Below, one piece after another: positions 42,638 through 50,274 of a stretch of DNA of 64,000 nucleotides. The notes beneath the pieces were generated by a model. The model was given only the letters and a program-made list of their open reading frames with translations, was not told the DNA's origin and made no database searches. The stretch lies in NCBI GenBank assembly GCA_051647685.1, contig JBOFEG010000028.1, positions 1-64,000 of the forward strand. Direction: 5' to 3'. How positions within the stretch are numbered: the first letter of the stretch is position 1; every line of letters begins with the position of its first letter. The DNA comes from CALTSX01 sp051647685. GTDB taxonomy: Bacteria; Chlamydiota; Chlamydiia; Chlamydiales; CALTSX01. Position numbers and translations under genes: made by a program.

Positions 42638-43003
42638 GTAAAATCTCCTTAATAATTCTTATAACCTGTGAATCATTATACCAAGTTCTCCAAAAGAAAC
42701 AATAGAAAATTTTTCATAACAAAATATTTTTTGATAAGTTTCAATATTGATGAACTCATCATATCGCATTATTTTTTCTAATTATCTTGTTATAAAAGTT
42801 AATTTATACGTTTTTATAAAATGGATTTTTAATACAATTAAAATTGTTTTTCTCTATTAAAACATAATTAATTTTTAATAAAACTTAAATTTTTTTTTAT
42901 TTTTTTGTTGAAATTTATTATATTAAAAATTGAATAGATAATTAAGTAATTTAGGCTGATTAGTAAAAATTAATAATACAATCTCAAAACAGGGAGATAT
43001 AAT
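42638..43003. other. AT-rich gap without a gene
   Basis: Very AT-rich, with many A and T runs. No plausible coding frame. It holds the upstream region of the Arg/Ser-rich gene; a weak TTGAAA (about 42909) might be a -35 box. AGGGAGATA just before 43004 is a good ribosome site. Confidence 0.5.
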
Positions 43004-43495
43004 ATGGGATCATTATGTTGTATGTGCTCTTCGCCTCACAAACGTAGACGAAGACGAAAAGCTGCAAAAACAGTTTCTAGACATAGACATCACAGACGAA
43101 GAAGAAGAGCTAGAAAAGCTGTTACTGCACCTAGAAGACGAAGAAGAACTTCTGCGACTACCACTACAAGAAGACGCAAAAGAAGAACATCAACTTCTAG
43201 CTCTACAGGAACAAAAAGACGCAAAAGAAGAACATCAACTTCTAGCTCTACAGGAACAAAAAGACGTAGAAGAAGAATATCAACTTCTAGCTCTACAGGA
43301 ACAAGAAAACGCAGAAGAAAAAGTACAGGAACTCGCACCACAGCAAGACGCACTAAACGAAGAAGAACATCAACTTCTAGCTCTACAGGAACAAGAAGAC
43401 GTAGAAGAAGAACATCAAGTTCTACTGTAACAAGAAGAAAAAGACATTACAAACCGAAGAAAGAGTCAATCATCTCTATGTTGCCTACACTGTAG
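43004..43495 (+). CDS. Arg/Ser/Thr-rich repeat protein (histone-like or secreted)
   Basis: 163 residues starting MGSLCCMCSS, then almost wholly Arg, Lys, Ser and Thr. A 15-residue unit, RTSTSSSTGTKRRKR-like, occurs three times in tandem (about 43180-43310) and once more near 43365-43400. The last residues, KKESIISMLPTL, are ordinary. Chlamydiae have Lys/Arg-rich DNA-condensing histone-like proteins (Hc1, Hc2), and the composition would bind nucleic acid. However the N-terminal Gly2-Cys cluster looks like a eukaryotic lipidation site, and the RS-like repeats recall splicing factors, so a host-targeted role is open. AGGGAGATAT precedes the ATG; a strong terminator follows. Confidence 0.75.
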   Translation: MGSLCCMCSSPHKRRRRRKAAKTVSRHRHHRRRRRARKAVTAPRRRRRTSATTTTRRRKRRTSTSSSTGTKRRKRRTSTSSSTGTKRRRRRISTSSSTGTRKRRRKSTGTRTTARRTKRRRTSTSSSTGTRRRRRRTSSSTVTRRKRHYKPKKESIISMLPTL

Positions 43496-43512
43496 GATTC
43501 AATAGCGAATCG

Positions 43513-44145
43513 TTAGGAAATCGGATTTATACAATCCGATTTCCTTTTTTTTTTATCCCTATACTTTCTATATAACTCTTGCAATATATAACAAATCATT
43601 CCACTTGCCAGTATATCGCTCGTATAGTGATAGTTTAGTAAAATACGACTACTGCTAAGGAATATAGGCAGTATGACCCAAGCTATTTGGAACTTTAGAA
43701 AATTGCGAAAGAGTGGAGTGAACAAACAAGTGGCTACAGCTGCATGTCCAGAAGGAAAAGAGTGGTAGTGATGATTTTTCATTACAAAGTAAAATCCATA
43801 GATACTATCCGTTAAGAGTTCTGGCCTCGCTCTTCCAAGCAGTATTTTCATACAATAGACAAGAGGCAGAGAAATAAGTAAGGAATAAACAATTTCGCGA
43901 GAGATGGAGAGAAGTTTATGACTTTTACGACTATATTTTGCAGTCAGATAGACAATTGACCAAAATGCGATATGAAATGGTGGAGACAGGATCCGCGATA
44001 CCCACTTTAAATAATTGCGTAAGGGATAAGACACTCCCATACAGAGTTTCGATATATAGGGGTCTATATAAAAAAAGCAAAGCAGACCGAGTCCGATCCC
44101 TAACGCAAGAAGATAGATCGATGTATTTTGGTATTTCTCTATCAT
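43513..44145 (-). CDS. PAP2-family membrane phosphatase
   Basis: 210 residues, about six hydrophobic segments. The three PAP2 motifs are present: KILLGRARPE, FPSGHAAV and SRILLNYHYTSD. The family dephosphorylates membrane-bound lipid phosphates such as phosphatidic acid or undecaprenyl diphosphate. The ATG overlaps the rnhC stop as ATGA, so both are co-transcribed. The last C-terminal codons run through the hairpin of the opposite-strand terminator. Confidence 0.88.
   Translation of the reverse strand: MIEKYQNTSIYLLALGIGLGLLCFFYIDPYISKLCMGVSYPLRNYLKWVSRILSPPFHIAFWSIVYLTAKYSRKSHKLLSISREIVYSLLISLPLVYCMKILLGRARPELLTDSIYGFYFVMKNHHYHSFPSGHAAVATCLFTPLFRNFLKFQIAWVILPIFLSSSRILLNYHYTSDILASGMICYILQELYRKYRDKKKRKSDCINPIS
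43516..43554 (+). terminator. Strong rho-independent terminator
   Basis: A perfect 12-base stem, GGAAATCGGATT (43516-43527) with AATCCGATTTCC (43533-43544), five-base loop and ten T. It ends the Arg/Ser-rich gene. The same DNA encodes the last residues of the convergent PAP2 protein. Confidence 0.9.
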
Positions 44146-45026
44146 AATTGGTCAGTTGTCTTAAAATGGAGTTTAGCGATAGATCCCAGAGCTTCCCTGT
44201 TATGTAGCTGCAGGAATTGTTTGCCCGCAGCAATGACCGCTGCAGAAGCACCTTTAGGCAGATTTATATGATATTGCTGACTTAACTTTTCAATCCCTAC
44301 TAGAAAAGCATTGCGCGCTAAAATAGAAGCTGCAGCGACTACAGGATCGCTCTCGCCCTTATGTCTTTGTACCAGTTGTACCGGTATTTTTTTACTAGCT
44401 ACGGCATTCTCTACAATCGACACGTGAGCGAATTGATCGATGAAGGCGAGATCGCATCCGCTCAAGTTATATACATTTTCAATGGCTGTGGCATGCGCCC
44501 ATCCCAGTAGAGAGTTTAGATTGCCAAATTTTTGATATAGGCGATTATAGGTTGAGGGGGGGAGAGATACTATAGAGTGTTTGAACTCTTTTTGGAGCAC
44601 AGTTGCCATTCGTCGGATAGCGGGATCGCTGAATTGTTTACTATCTCGAACTCCTTGCTTCAATAATTTACCGATATCTTCTGTACTGCAATAAATGGCA
44701 GCAGTACATAGAGGACCAAAAAAATCTCCCTTTCCCGCTTCATCGACCCCAATATGCGGCTTCATTTCTATATATTGCTCCGGATGAGAATAGGTAAGAT
44801 TATGTAAGATTTCTGGTTCGATATAGTAGAGAATAAAATCATCAATAGCCTTTCCTTGAATCAGAAGTTTTCCGGATTCATACAGTGTACAGGAAACACC
44901 GGGTTTTTTAGCGGAAAAAATAGAGTGATCTGGACGCGTAAGAGTAAAACCTTGTCCAATGAGATCCGCTCGGAGTTTATCTGCCAATTGCAAGTTAATC
45001 TGTGCGACAAAAGATTTAGAAGTCAT
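44142..45026 (-). CDS. rnhC: Ribonuclease HIII
   Basis: Degrades RNA in RNA-DNA hybrids. 294 residues: an N-terminal TBP-like substrate-binding domain (about 1-85), then the type 2 RNase H domain with IGVDEAGKGDFFGPL, the RDSKQ motif and the later DQFA and SDPVVAAASILAR acidic sites. I chose the ATG at 45026; an earlier TTG at 45065 is possible. Same neighbour, rodZ, as in C. trachomatis. Confidence 0.92.
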   Translation of the reverse strand: MTSKSFVAQINLQLADKLRADLIGQGFTLTRPDHSIFSAKKPGVSCTLYESGKLLIQGKAIDDFILYYIEPEILHNLTYSHPEQYIEMKPHIGVDEAGKGDFFGPLCTAAIYCSTEDIGKLLKQGVRDSKQFSDPAIRRMATVLQKEFKHSIVSLPPSTYNRLYQKFGNLNSLLGWAHATAIENVYNLSGCDLAFIDQFAHVSIVENAVASKKIPVQLVQRHKGESDPVVAAASILARNAFLVGIEKLSQQYHINLPKGASAAVIAAGKQFLQLHNREALGSIAKLHFKTTDQL

Positions 45027-45088
45027 ACTAACGAGTGTAATAGAATCTACCCTTTTCTTGAACAATTTCCGTCGATAATATACGCTCG

Positions 45089-45124
45089 AAGTAGCTGATC
45101 CTTGTTTTCAAGGATCAGCTACTT
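45089..45124. repeat. Perfect 16-base inverted repeat between rnhC and rodZ
   Basis: AAGTAGCTGATCCTTG, TTTT loop, then its exact reverse complement. No T run follows in either direction, so it is not a usual terminator. It lies 17 bases before the rodZ start and in the upstream region of rnhC. It may be an operator or a stem in the rodZ leader. Confidence 0.8.
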
Positions 45125-45141
45125 GGGATATAGAGGAATTT

Positions 45142-45552
45142 ATGGAAGAAGAAGTAAAAAAAGTCGGTCAATTGTTTAAAGGGACAAGGGAGGAAAAAAA
45201 TTTAAGCTTAAAAGAGGTAGAAAATACCACTTCAATTCGAGTGAATTATTTAGAGGCTATCGAAGAGGGAAGAGTAGAGAAGTTTTTATCTTCTGTATAT
45301 GCGCTAGGTTTCATTCGGCAGTATGCTTTATTCTTGGGGATTGATATCGATACAGTGATACGCGATTATCCCCTAGCTTTTCAGATGCCAGTAGAGAGAC
45401 ATGATTTTGCCTATGGAATAGGAACACTTGAGGTGCGCGGTAGTTTAGGAGGAGGAGTTAAATGGTTGCCTAATTTATTATGGGCCATTCTATTTGCTGT
45501 AATCGTAGCGTGCGCTTGGTATTTAATGAAGTATTTGGAAATTATTAAATAA
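45142..45552 (+). CDS. rodZ: RodZ-like HTH membrane protein
   Basis: 136 residues: a cytosolic helix-turn-helix domain of the RodZ type (LFKGTREEKNLSLKEVENTT, then IRVNYLEAIEEGRVEKF), which binds MreB in rod morphogenesis and division, and one membrane helix (LLWAILFAVIVACAWYLM, about 113-130). The periplasmic domain of larger RodZ proteins is lacking, as in C. trachomatis. Possible start of an operon with pkn1, ispH and bioY. Confidence 0.88.
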   Translation: MEEEVKKVGQLFKGTREEKNLSLKEVENTTSIRVNYLEAIEEGRVEKFLSSVYALGFIRQYALFLGIDIDTVIRDYPLAFQMPVERHDFAYGIGTLEVRGSLGGGVKWLPNLLWAILFAVIVACAWYLMKYLEIIK

Positions 45553-45616
45553 CTTTTTCCTCGTATATTACCGAGGGAATCAAAGATTAACAATCTACTT
45601 GGGGATGTAGGGTGCT

Positions 45617-47638
45617 ATGGAAAAAAAATTACTCGGGGATTACAGCCTTATAAAACAGATCGGGAGCGGTCCGCTTGGAATGGTATATCTCGCAGAACAT
45701 CGCTTTATTAAGAAACAATTTGCCATCAAAATTCTTCCCGAAGAACTGAGCTCCGATCGAAATTTTATCAAACGGTTTGAAAAGGAAGTTAAGGGGCTCG
45801 CTTCACTCGATCATCCAAACATAGTAAAAGTACATAATATCTCTGGAGCCGATGGTTGTTATTTTTTCGTAACCGATTGTATTGTAGATGCACTCGGCGA
45901 GACGACAAATATATCGCAATACATGAGCTACAAAAGAGGACTTCTTCCGGAAGAGGAGACGAGACTCATTCTTTCCCAAATCGCGTCAGCACTCGATTAC
46001 GCGCACCAACGCAGCTACGAAGGCGCACCCTTTGTACATAGGGGAATTAAATTTAATAACATTTTAATTGGGAAGGGTCAAAAAGGACTTGAAGTCTACT
46101 TGTCTGATTTTGGACTTACGAAAGTGGTTGGCGAAAGACTTGTGCTTACAAGGACCTATAAGACGCTTTCTCAGTGTTTGTCCATTCAGATAGGATCTCC
46201 GATTTTGGATCGCTCAGATGTCTATTCAGATGTGCCAGATAGCGTGTCTGTATCGAAGTTGCATCAATCCTTTTTACAAAATTATGCTTTTCTCTCTCCA
46301 GAACAAAAATTGATGAAATCGAGCGAAACTATGGATCCAATGGCCGATGTATATGCTTTTGGAGTGCTCGCTTATTATCTCCTTATGGGAACCTTTCCAG
46401 AAGGTTTTTTCCCATTGCCCAATACCGTCCACAAACAATATCGATATAATTGGGATCACATCATTTATCGATGTCTGCAATTTGATCCTAAAAAAAGACC
46501 GAGGTTACTAGGAGAGATTTTAGAAGAGAGCCTACATCTCCAAGAGCTTCCCAAGATTATTCAAAAACAAATGGACTATTGGAAAGATGGGAGCTCTGCA
46601 ACAACTCTTTTTCCAGTTGCTAAAGACAATATTGCGACGCCGTTACCATCCTCTACTCCTGTATCAACAGCTATTTTATCTCCCTCTAAAAATTCGAGTT
46701 CTACTATAGAAGCGCCGGGTATTGCTTCTTTTAGAGAAGAACTGAAGCCTATGCTAAAACCTACAGAAACACCTCTTAGAGAAGGATTGAAACCTTTATT
46801 GAAACCGACTGAGATCAATCGACCAACCTACGAAGCAGATCCTGGCGCTATGTTTCATACCGATCCGCTTGTCGCGCGGTACATTCCTAAAGAAACACAG
46901 GTAAAAGATATCGAGCCTTTATTAACCGATATGAGTATAATTTCTGGTGGAGAATTTTTTCGCGGTAGTGATGAGAATAGCAGGGATGAGAGACCGAGAC
47001 ATAAAGTATTTTTGTCCAGCTTTGCACTCGATATACATGCAGTAACTAATGAACAATTTGTACTTTTTTTAGAGTCTATGGGCGCAGAAAAAGATGGTGC
47101 CAATAATGATATTATTCGACTTCGGGAATCACGCATTAAAAAAACTGCGGGAAAATATGTTATCGAATCTGGGTATGCGAAACATCCGGTAGTAGGAGTT
47201 TCTTGGTATGGTGCCGTTGCGTATGCAAAGTGGATTGGTAAAAGACTTCCCTTTGAATCGGAGTGGGAGGTCATTGCTCAAGGCAATTTGGCCAATGCTG
47301 TCTATCCAACCGGAGCTAATATTGAGCGCAGTCAAGCCAATTATTTTAGCGCTGATACGACAGCTGTCATGAGTTATCCACCCAATGCTTACGGTATTTA
47401 TGATATTGCTGGCAATGTCTATGAATGGTGTCAGGATTGGTATGATTATAATTATTACGAAACTTCGCTCCAAGAACCGGAAAATCCAAGGGGACCTATA
47501 CAAGGGGTGTACCGAGTTCTACGAGGAGGATGTTGGAAAAGTCTTAAAGAAGATTTAAGATGTTCTCATCGACATAGAAATAATCCTGGAACTATGAATC
47601 GCACTTATGGCTTTCGGTGCGCGACCGATGTACTCTAA
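45617..47638 (+). CDS. pkn1: Pkn1-like Ser/Thr kinase with C-terminal FGE-sulfatase (SUMF1) domain
   Basis: 673 residues. Kinase domain about 1-310: glycine loop IGSGPLGMVYL, Lys38 in FAIKIL, Glu near 57, DFG as SDFGLTK (Asp164). The HRD motif reads VHRGIKFNNIL: the catalytic Asp is replaced by Gly143, so activity is doubtful. A Pro/Ser/Thr-rich linker follows, with a repeat in 365-400, then a formylglycine-generating-enzyme-like domain (about 440-670; GGEFFRGSDENSRDERPRHK, VSWYGAVAYAKWIGKRLPFE, GNVYEWCQDWYD, RVLRGGCWKS). C. trachomatis Pkn1 has the same domain pair. Confidence 0.88.
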   Translation: MEKKLLGDYSLIKQIGSGPLGMVYLAEHRFIKKQFAIKILPEELSSDRNFIKRFEKEVKGLASLDHPNIVKVHNISGADGCYFFVTDCIVDALGETTNISQYMSYKRGLLPEEETRLILSQIASALDYAHQRSYEGAPFVHRGIKFNNILIGKGQKGLEVYLSDFGLTKVVGERLVLTRTYKTLSQCLSIQIGSPILDRSDVYSDVPDSVSVSKLHQSFLQNYAFLSPEQKLMKSSETMDPMADVYAFGVLAYYLLMGTFPEGFFPLPNTVHKQYRYNWDHIIYRCLQFDPKKRPRLLGEILEESLHLQELPKIIQKQMDYWKDGSSATTLFPVAKDNIATPLPSSTPVSTAILSPSKNSSSTIEAPGIASFREELKPMLKPTETPLREGLKPLLKPTEINRPTYEADPGAMFHTDPLVARYIPKETQVKDIEPLLTDMSIISGGEFFRGSDENSRDERPRHKVFLSSFALDIHAVTNEQFVLFLESMGAEKDGANNDIIRLRESRIKKTAGKYVIESGYAKHPVVGVSWYGAVAYAKWIGKRLPFESEWEVIAQGNLANAVYPTGANIERSQANYFSADTTAVMSYPPNAYGIYDIAGNVYEWCQDWYDYNYYETSLQEPENPRGPIQGVYRVLRGGCWKSLKEDLRCSHRHRNNPGTMNRTYGFRCATDVL

Positions 47639-47665
47639 AACTAAAATCGTTTTCCCTATAAAATT

Positions 47666-48589
47666 ATGAAATTGTATCTCTCATCACCCAGAGGCTTTTG
47701 TGCCGGAGTTATTCGAGCTATTCAAACAGTAGAATTGGCTCTTGTCAAATGGGGGGCTCCTATTTATGTCAAACATCAGATTGTTCATAACCGATATGTA
47801 GTGGATGGGTTGGAGCAAAAAGGGGCTATCTTTGTCGAAGATCTTACAGCTGTTCCACGGGGAAGCTATCTGATCTATTCCGCTCATGGAGTATCTCCAG
47901 AAGTACGCGCAATAGCTAAAGAGAGGGAGCTCAAAGAAATCGATGCAACTTGTGGTCTGGTCACACGAGTCCATTCCGCTGCTAAGCGATTTGCTGCAAA
48001 AAATTACCATATTATTTTAATTGGACATAGAAACCACGTTGAAGTACAGGGAACCGCTGGCGAAGTTCTCGGGAATGTAACTATTATTGAATCTGTGGCA
48101 GAAGTCGACAAACTTACCTTTTCTCCCGAGCAAAAGTTATTTTATCTTACCCAAACCACGTTAAGTCTGATCGATGTCGAAGAAATTGTTTTTGCTCTCC
48201 GGCAAAAATACCCATCTGTTGACACTCTTCCTAGCTCATCTATTTGTTATGCAACTACCAATAGGCAACTAGCGCTCCAACAAATTGTAGAAAAATCACA
48301 GATTATTATTGTAGTAGGGGATAAGTTAAGTTCTAATTCTAACCGCTTACGGGAACTTGGAGAAAAAGCGGGCGTTCCTTCTTATCTTATTAATAGTCCA
48401 GGAGAAATTAATCCAGAGTGGCTGCTCAATGTAGAATCGATTGGACTGACTGCTGGCGCGTCCACACCCGAGTCTATTGTCCAAAATTGCATCGCGCGAC
48501 TCGAAGAACTCGGTGTCAAAGAGACAGAGGAAATTTCCTTTGCAACTGAAAATGTCCTCTTTCAATTGCCTAAAGAAGTTACAGTATGA
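47666..48589 (+). CDS. ispH: 4-hydroxy-3-methylbut-2-enyl diphosphate reductase
   Basis: Last step of the non-mevalonate isoprenoid pathway; a 4Fe-4S enzyme. 307 residues with the three cluster cysteines placed as in IspH: near the start in RGFCAGVIRAI, in DATCGLVTRVH, and in SSICYATTNRQ; also SAHGVSPEV. It overlaps the NUDIX gene as ATGA. Downstream of pkn1 by 28 bases. Confidence 0.96.
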   Translation: MKLYLSSPRGFCAGVIRAIQTVELALVKWGAPIYVKHQIVHNRYVVDGLEQKGAIFVEDLTAVPRGSYLIYSAHGVSPEVRAIAKERELKEIDATCGLVTRVHSAAKRFAAKNYHIILIGHRNHVEVQGTAGEVLGNVTIIESVAEVDKLTFSPEQKLFYLTQTTLSLIDVEEIVFALRQKYPSVDTLPSSSICYATTNRQLALQQIVEKSQIIIVVGDKLSSNSNRLRELGEKAGVPSYLINSPGEINPEWLLNVESIGLTAGASTPESIVQNCIARLEELGVKETEEISFATENVLFQLPKEVTV

Positions 48590-49023
48590 AGCAAGAGCTA
48601 TGTAGCGGAGTGATTCCTGTATCGTGCAAGCGCGATGAAATTTGTGTCCTACTCGTTCAACATCGAAAAGGTTCTTATTGGGGGTTTCCGAAAGGTCACC
48701 TATCAAATTCAGAAGATATAAAAATAGCGGCAGTACGAGAACTGCGGGAAGAAACAAACTTGGAAGTACTTCGTTTTTTAGAAATAGATCCACTGCAAGA
48801 GCAATATATATTTTTTCGGTCACAAGAAGAGATATCTAAGACAGTTTGGTATTATATAGCGGAGACAACTACGATCTTCTCTACTCAACGCGAGGAAATT
48901 CTTGATGCAAAATGGGTGAAATTGCAAGAATTACTCTCTTATGCTTCTCATGCGAGTTCGCGTGCATTAATGAAACAAGCTCGAGATGTAATACTAGAGT
49001 TTTATAAAGAGGAATTACTATGA
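48586..49023 (+). CDS. NUDIX hydrolase (Ap4A hydrolase-like)
   Basis: 145 residues. The NUDIX box is complete: GHLSNSEDIKIAAVRELREE followed by TNLEV. GSYWGFPKGH before the box is as in diadenosine tetraphosphate hydrolases. Likely clears Ap4A or another dinucleotide; the substrate is inferred. ATGA overlaps at both ends (ispH upstream, bioY downstream) make it a middle gene of the operon. Confidence 0.85.
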   Translation: MKQELCSGVIPVSCKRDEICVLLVQHRKGSYWGFPKGHLSNSEDIKIAAVRELREETNLEVLRFLEIDPLQEQYIFFRSQEEISKTVWYYIAETTTIFSTQREEILDAKWVKLQELLSYASHASSRALMKQARDVILEFYKEELL

Positions 49024-49589
49024 TTAAAAGTTTATCACTCTTACTCCAATCATCGCTGCCAAATGCGAGTAGATCCCAGTCTGTAGGCTATGTTCGCGCT
49101 TTGCGATGTTTATTATGCTCATTGTTAATAAGTATTGCATCCCCCCTTGCCGTTTATCTCCCATTTTGTCCCGTTCCGGTTGTCCTTCAAGTTCAACTAT
49201 GCTTATTTTTTGCTGCTATGTATGGCGCTAGAGATGGACTCATCATTGTCTTATTGTTCCTCCTCCAAGGGATAATGGGCGCTCCGGTTTTTGCGGGAGG
49301 ATCATCTGGCATTATGTGTTTACTCGGTCCGGGCGGGGGTTACCTTATCGGCTATGCACTGGGCGCTTTCTGTACCGGAACCATTGTGGAGAGATATAAC
49401 AATCAATCTATTCTTGCGATGGCTGTCGGAAATGTTATTGTATATATGATGGGCTCTTTGCACTTATCGAGTTTTATTCCCATGAAGCAAGCATTCTTAC
49501 TGGGAGTACTTCCCTATATTCCATTAGACCTGTTAAAAATAGCCTTCTTCGGTAAGATTACATCTTATAGTCGTCGGGGTGTGAAATAA
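49020..49589 (+). CDS. bioY: BioY biotin transporter S component
   Basis: 189 residues and about six hydrophobic segments. The BioY signature is present: FCPVPVVLQVQLCLFFAAMY, then GAPVFAGGSSG and GPGGGYLIGYALGAF. Binds biotin for import from the host; it may work with an ECF module elsewhere or alone. Overlaps the NUDIX gene by ATGA and ends the operon. Confidence 0.93.
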   Translation: MIKSLSLLLQSSLPNASRSQSVGYVRALRCLLCSLLISIASPLAVYLPFCPVPVVLQVQLCLFFAAMYGARDGLIIVLLFLLQGIMGAPVFAGGSSGIMCLLGPGGGYLIGYALGAFCTGTIVERYNNQSILAMAVGNVIVYMMGSLHLSSFIPMKQAFLLGVLPYIPLDLLKIAFFGKITSYSRRGVK

Positions 49590-49620
49590 TTTAGAAAAGC
49601 TGGGAAAATACATCTCTCAA

Positions 49621-49860
49621 TTAGAGAACTAGATGACCTTGAAATATACGTTTAGCAATCTCAGAGATTTTTAGAATTAACGAGTTTTGATTATCTAGAT
49701 TTATTTGTGTCATTTCACGACTTTGGAGACCCAGTTTTTGTTTGCCTTTATTTCCCCATTTAACATTTAAAAAAATTTTTTTGCTTTTTTCTATAATAGT
49801 CTGAGCAACTTTTGGTATTACTCTATGTCCTTGCACACGCCTTGCGCGATGAATGCCCAT
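49621..49860 (-). CDS. Small basic hypothetical protein
   Basis: 79 residues, basic, without membrane segment. The N-terminus is MGIHRARRVQGHRVIPKVAQ and the middle has KIFLNVKWGNKGKQKLG. AAAGGAGAAAATTC precedes the ATG on the minus strand, a good ribosome site. Not recognised. It converges on bioY. Confidence 0.5.
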   Translation of the reverse strand: MGIHRARRVQGHRVIPKVAQTIIEKSKKIFLNVKWGNKGKQKLGLQSREMTQINLDNQNSLILKISEIAKRIFQGHLVL

Positions 49861-49962
49861 GAATTTTCTCCTTTGTTCTAGATCAAGAAATATCTATATT
49901 TCTTTACGTTATTTTTTCGGGGATGTCAATATAGAAATTCTCTCCAGATAAGCGAGTAAGAC

Positions 49963-50106
49963 TTATTTGAACTTTTTTCTATCAGAGTAGTTTGCAACAA
50001 TCTCTTTCTTAAGAACTCTCATAATTTTCTGAATCTTTTTATTTAAGGCATCTTTATTTGTTTTATTCGATTCAATAGATGGGGTATTGTTTTTTTCAAT
50101 TTTCAT
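49963..50106 (-). CDS. Very small Lys/Asn-rich hypothetical protein
   Basis: 47 residues, Lys/Asn-rich at first, then IQKIMRVLKKEIVANYSDRK, which would form a basic helix. It lies alone in a 415-base intergenic stretch between the 79-residue gene and aas. The frame is not proven to be translated; the rest of the gap (50107-50274) is AT-rich with nothing visible except the aas ribosome site. Confidence 0.35.
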   Translation of the reverse strand: MKIEKNNTPSIESNKTNKDALNKKIQKIMRVLKKEIVANYSDRKKFK

Positions 50107-50274
50107 TATATTCTCTATTCATTTTATTATTAGTTTTTATAAATAATATTGTTATATTTTTTTTCAATAAATTATTTTTAATAAAATTACTTTATAGTTT
50201 GAAATTTATAATTGGCATAGAGAGAAGAATATGATATTATATCTAAAATCTACGTACAAAATGGAGTAAGATAG

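Noticed and set aside
42638..43003. Replication origin or AT-rich regulatory island
   Set aside because: AT-rich, but I see no DnaA-box cluster, dnaA/dnaN genes or parS sites; ordinary intergenic composition in this genome is similar.
43090..43353. Minus-strand Leu/Val-rich 87-residue frame
   Set aside because: Reverse complement of the Arg-repeat gene; AGA-rich repeats read backwards give Leu/Val runs. No ribosome site or neighbour supports it.
43180..43400. CRISPR-like repeats
   Set aside because: The 45-base repeats are tandem, in frame and coding; there are no unique spacers and no cas genes.
47129..47503. Minus-strand frames opposite the FGE domain of pkn1
   Set aside because: The plus-strand frame has clear FGE motifs through this region.
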